From contig DGOU01000051.1 of the NCBI GenBank assembly GCA_002390165.1, positions 1 to 8,096 of the forward strand: a stretch of 8,096 bases of DNA. The letters are read 5' to 3'. The notes beneath the pieces are model-generated. The model worked only from the letters and a program-made list of their open reading frames with translations, searched no databases and was not told where the DNA came from. The translations under genes were made by a program, and so were the position numbers. Source of the DNA: Lutibacter sp. UBA4458. Its GTDB lineage: Bacteria > Bacteroidota > Bacteroidia > Flavobacteriales > Flavobacteriaceae. Below, piece by piece: positions 6,110 to 8,096 of the stretch; position 1 is the stretch's first letter; each line of letters begins with the position of its first letter.

Positions 6110-8096
6110 ATGAAAAAAGATTACTTATCAATTACAAAAAAATTCTTTTTGATATTTATAATTGCTTTACTTTCAAATATTCAAACAGGACACTCACAAT
6201 GTACAAATACTACGCCTACAGGAACATCTCCTCAAATTTTTTGCAAGGTAGATAATAATACCGTAACAGATTTAGTTGCTTCAGGCGGAACAATTGTTTG
6301 GTTTGATGCACCAACCGGTGGCACTCAATATGATACCTCCACACCTCTTTTTGATGGAACAACCTATTATGCTGATGATATAAGTAGTAGTAATTGTAGT
6401 GTAAACAGACTTGCGGTACTCGTTTCTATTGTAGGAAATGCACCTTCAAATGTAGATGTATTTGTAGGAAAATGTGCTAGTGAAAACCCAACTATAGCAA
6501 ATTTAAATGCAACCGGTACAAATATTGAATGGTTTGATGCACAAACTGGAGGTAATTTACTTGCAAGTACTACTCCATTAGCTGATGGACAAACTTATTG
6601 GGTGCAACAAACTGAAAGTGGATGTACTAGTGCACGTTTACCAACAACTGTTAGTTTAATTAACCCAACACCGCCAACTGTAAATCCAATGCAATCTTTT
6701 TGTTATCCTCCAAATCCAACAGTAGCAGATTTACAGGCTACTGGCACCAATATTATTTGGTATGATACCGAAACCTCTACAACGCCTTTAAATGTTTCAG
6801 AACCATTAATTGATGGAGAAGATTATTGGGCTGTAGAAAATTCTTTTCCTTGTGAAAGTACTACTAGAGTCCAAACTACGGCACAATTAGATGCCGCTCC
6901 AAACGCAGGAACTGATGGTTCTTTAACCGTTTGTGAAATAGATTTAACTACAACAGATTTATTTAGTTTATTGGGTGGAACTCCTGATAACACAGGTAAT
7001 TGGACAGGACCGAGTACCTTAACCAATGGTTATTTAGGAACTTTTGAACCTGGCGTTAATACAGAAGGAACTTATACATATACTGTTTCAAGTACCAACG
7101 GAATTTGCCCTGATGATTCTGCAAATGTTACCGTAATTATTAATAAAACACCACCACCTTCCACTTCTGCAAGTAATCAAGTTTTTTGCGATATTGATAA
7201 TCCAACTGTTGCTGATTTAGCAATTACTGGAGATGGTGTGCAATGGTACGACTCTGATTCTTCAACTACACCATTAAATTCTACAGATAATTTAATAGAT
7301 GGAGAAGATTATTGGGCATCCCAAACCGATGCTACTTCTAGTTGTGAAAGCGCAACAAGAGTTGAAGTTATTGTTACCATTAATACTACTCCGCCTCCAA
7401 CAACTACACAAACCAATCAAACTTTTTGTGAAATTGACAATACTACTATTGGTAATTTAGCTGTTTCTGGAACAAATGTACAATGGTACGATACGGAAAC
7501 ATCTACTATTCCTTTAAGTAGTACAGATACTTTAATTGATGGTGAAGATTATTGGGCATCGGATACTAATACTACTACAGGTTGTGAAAGTGCAAATAGA
7601 ACAGTTGTAAATGTTACAATTAATACAACTCCACCTCCAACAACCACACAAAATAATCAAACTTTTTGTGAAATTGATAATGCAACTATTGCTGATTTAG
7701 CAATTTCTAGTAATAATGTGCAATGGTATGATACGGAGACATCAACTACTCCTATAAATTCATCTGATTTATTAGTAGATGGTGAAGATTATTGGGCTAC
7801 TCAAACCAATGCAACTTCTGGTTGCGAAAGCGCTAATAGAACTGTGGTTAATGTTACTATAAATGTAACTCCACCACCAAGCACGACAGAAACAAATCAA
7901 ACTTTTTGCATAAATGATTACGATCCTAATTTACCAACTATTGGGGATTTAAACGCTTCCGGAAACTCAGTTTTATGGTATGATACCGAAACTGCCACTA
8001 CACCATTAAATTCTACAGATAATTTAATTGATGGAGAAGACTATTGGGCATCCCAAACCGATGCTACTTCTAGTTGTGAAAGTGATTCTAGATTAG
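6110..8096 (+). CDS. Secreted Ig-like repeat protein (CHU_C-associated Ig domains), C-terminus beyond window
   Basis: The reading frame is open from ATG at 6110 to the right edge (662 codons, no stop). A signal peptide is at 1-30 (MKKDYLSITKKFFLIFIIAL...TGHSQ). The rest is tandem beta-rich units of 76-84 residues. Each has a first Cys (FC), a T[IV]x[DN]L core, a W[FY]D segment, an [ILA]-x-DGxxYWA turn and a second Cys (GCES or similar). This is the pattern of the CHU_C-associated Ig-like domain (Ig_7). Units lie at residues 31-109, 110-185, 186-261, 347-426, 427-506, 507-586 and 587 onward. A different domain lies at 262-346. The two Cys per unit probably form a disulfide. Counted from residue 31 there are about 78 Asp/Glu against 10 Lys/Arg. 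Such proteins are usually exported by the type IX system and carry a CHU_C or similar C-terminal sorting domain. Here that lies off the window, so T9SS export is inferred. The likely role is adhesion, surface layer or gliding; the ligand is unknown. Confidence 0.9.
   Translation, partial: MKKDYLSITKKFFLIFIIALLSNIQTGHSQCTNTTPTGTSPQIFCKVDNNTVTDLVASGGTIVWFDAPTGGTQYDTSTPLFDGTTYYADDISSSNCSVNRLAVLVSIVGNAPSNVDVFVGKCASENPTIANLNATGTNIEWFDAQTGGNLLASTTPLADGQTYWVQQTESGCTSARLPTTVSLINPTPPTVNPMQSFCYPPNPTVADLQATGTNIIWYDTETSTTPLNVSEPLIDGEDYWAVENSFPCESTTRVQTTAQLDAAPNAGTDGSLTVCEIDLTTTDLFSLLGGTPDNTGNWTGPSTLTNGYLGTFEPGVNTEGTYTYTVSSTNGICPDDSANVTVIINKTPPPSTSASNQVFCDIDNPTVADLAITGDGVQWYDSDSSTTPLNSTDNLIDGEDYWASQTDATSSCESATRVEVIVTINTTPPPTTTQTNQTFCEIDNTTIGNLAVSGTNVQWYDTETSTIPLSSTDTLIDGEDYWASDTNTTTGCESANRTVVNVTINTTPPPTTTQNNQTFCEIDNATIADLAISSNNVQWYDTETSTTPINSSDLLVDGEDYWATQTNATSGCESANRTVVNVTINVTPPPSTTETNQTFCINDYDPNLPTIGDLNASGNSVLWYDTETATTPLNSTDNLIDGEDYWASQTDATSSCESDSRL
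6893..7147 (+). other. Distinct beta-sandwich domain inside the Ig array
   Basis: Residues 262-346 lack the WYD and DGEDYW marks of the other units. They read AGTDGSLTVCEIDLTTTDLF, then LLGGTPDNTGNWTGPSTL, GTFEPGVNTEGTYTYTV and CPDDSANVTVII. This resembles the PKD-like or adhesin-like repeat (AGxDGxxxxC, LGGxPDxxGxWxG, GTYTYTV) common in Bacteroidota surface proteins. It separates units 1-3 from units 5-8. Confidence 0.7.
7265..7350 (+). repeat. 86-bp segment nearly identical to 7997-8082
   Basis: By eye, 84 of 86 bases match between unit 5 (7265-7350) and unit 8 (7997-8082). The differences are an A/T and a T/C, both silent. Units 6 and 7, which lie between, differ much more over the same stretch. 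Confidence 0.85.
7997..8082 (+). repeat. 86-bp segment nearly identical to 7265-7350
   Basis: This is the second copy of the unit 5/unit 8 shared block, offset by 732 bp (three 240-bp units plus the 12-bp insertion in unit 8). Similarity falls off sharply on both sides. Confidence 0.85.

Larger units (their letters stand above)
7148..8096 (+). repeat. Tandem 240-bp coding repeats (Ig units 5-8)
   Basis: Units begin at 7148, 7388, 7628 and 7868 with codons for TPPP. The first three are each exactly 240 bp (80 codons). The fourth has four extra residues after its first Cys (CINDYDPNLPTI where others have CEIDNATI) and is cut by the window edge. The protein segments LIDGEDYWA (or LVDGEDYWA) and WYD recur in all four. 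The copies are diverged at DNA level, mostly at third positions, so they are old coding repeats and not a satellite. Confidence 0.88.

Noticed and set aside
6070..6255. Plus-strand 61-codon frame with a TTG start
   Set aside because: It overlaps the start of the Ig-array gene in another frame; the Ig frame has an ATG, a signal peptide and repeats.
6823..7026. Minus-strand 67-codon frame
   Set aside because: It is antisense to the Ig-array gene and arises from the repeat codons; no independent evidence.
7148..8096. Regular repeats as a CRISPR array or satellite DNA
   Set aside because: The 240-bp units are continuous coding sequence with mostly third-position differences; there are no short direct repeats with unique spacers.

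Overview
The window is AT-rich DNA from a member of the Bacteroidota, most likely a marine-type Flavobacteriaceae. Evidence for this is the Bacteroidota form of Mpl (about 450 aa), a NodB-type deacetylase starting MLLVYTHKITPR, signal peptides ending in SQ, TAnnTTTG-type -7 boxes, weak Shine-Dalgarno sequences, and a secreted array of CHU_C-associated Ig-like domains. Genus cannot be read from the sequence with confidence.

Layout. Seven genes lie head to tail on the minus strand from 5907 down to 1: mpl (murein recycling ligase), an ECF sigma factor, a single-pass membrane protein that is probably its anti-sigma factor, a periplasmic LTxxQ-repeat protein of the Spy/CpxP kind, an unrecognised outer-membrane beta-barrel-like protein, radC, and a polysaccharide deacetylase-family protein cut by the left edge. 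After a 202-bp divergent intergenic region, one large gene runs on the plus strand from 6110 off the right edge. It encodes a secreted, very acidic protein built of Ig-like repeats. The deacetylase and the Ig-array gene are open at the window ends. No tRNA, rRNA, CRISPR array or transposase was seen, and no stretch over about 300 bp lacks a gene.

How the genes may work together. Sigma factor and putative anti-sigma are 6 bp apart and surely co-transcribed. The LTxxQ protein follows after 96 bp containing two overlapping palindromes, and a strong intrinsic terminator follows it. The set resembles an envelope-stress module: regulator, membrane-bound inhibitor, periplasmic chaperone or sensor, and perhaps an outer-membrane protein beyond the terminator. 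That reading is inference. mpl, the deacetylase and the Ig-array protein also concern the cell envelope or surface; radC does not.

Most interesting points: four LTxxQ motifs at exactly 26-residue spacing in the 167-aa periplasmic protein; a terminator only 12 bp upstream of the beta-barrel gene's start codon; a forced TTG start for the sigma factor; and the Ig array, with three consecutive units of exactly 240 bp and an 86-bp near-identity between non-adjacent units that points to gene conversion. No clearly new multi-gene system is evident; most of the window is ordinary flavobacterial core and surface-protein content.
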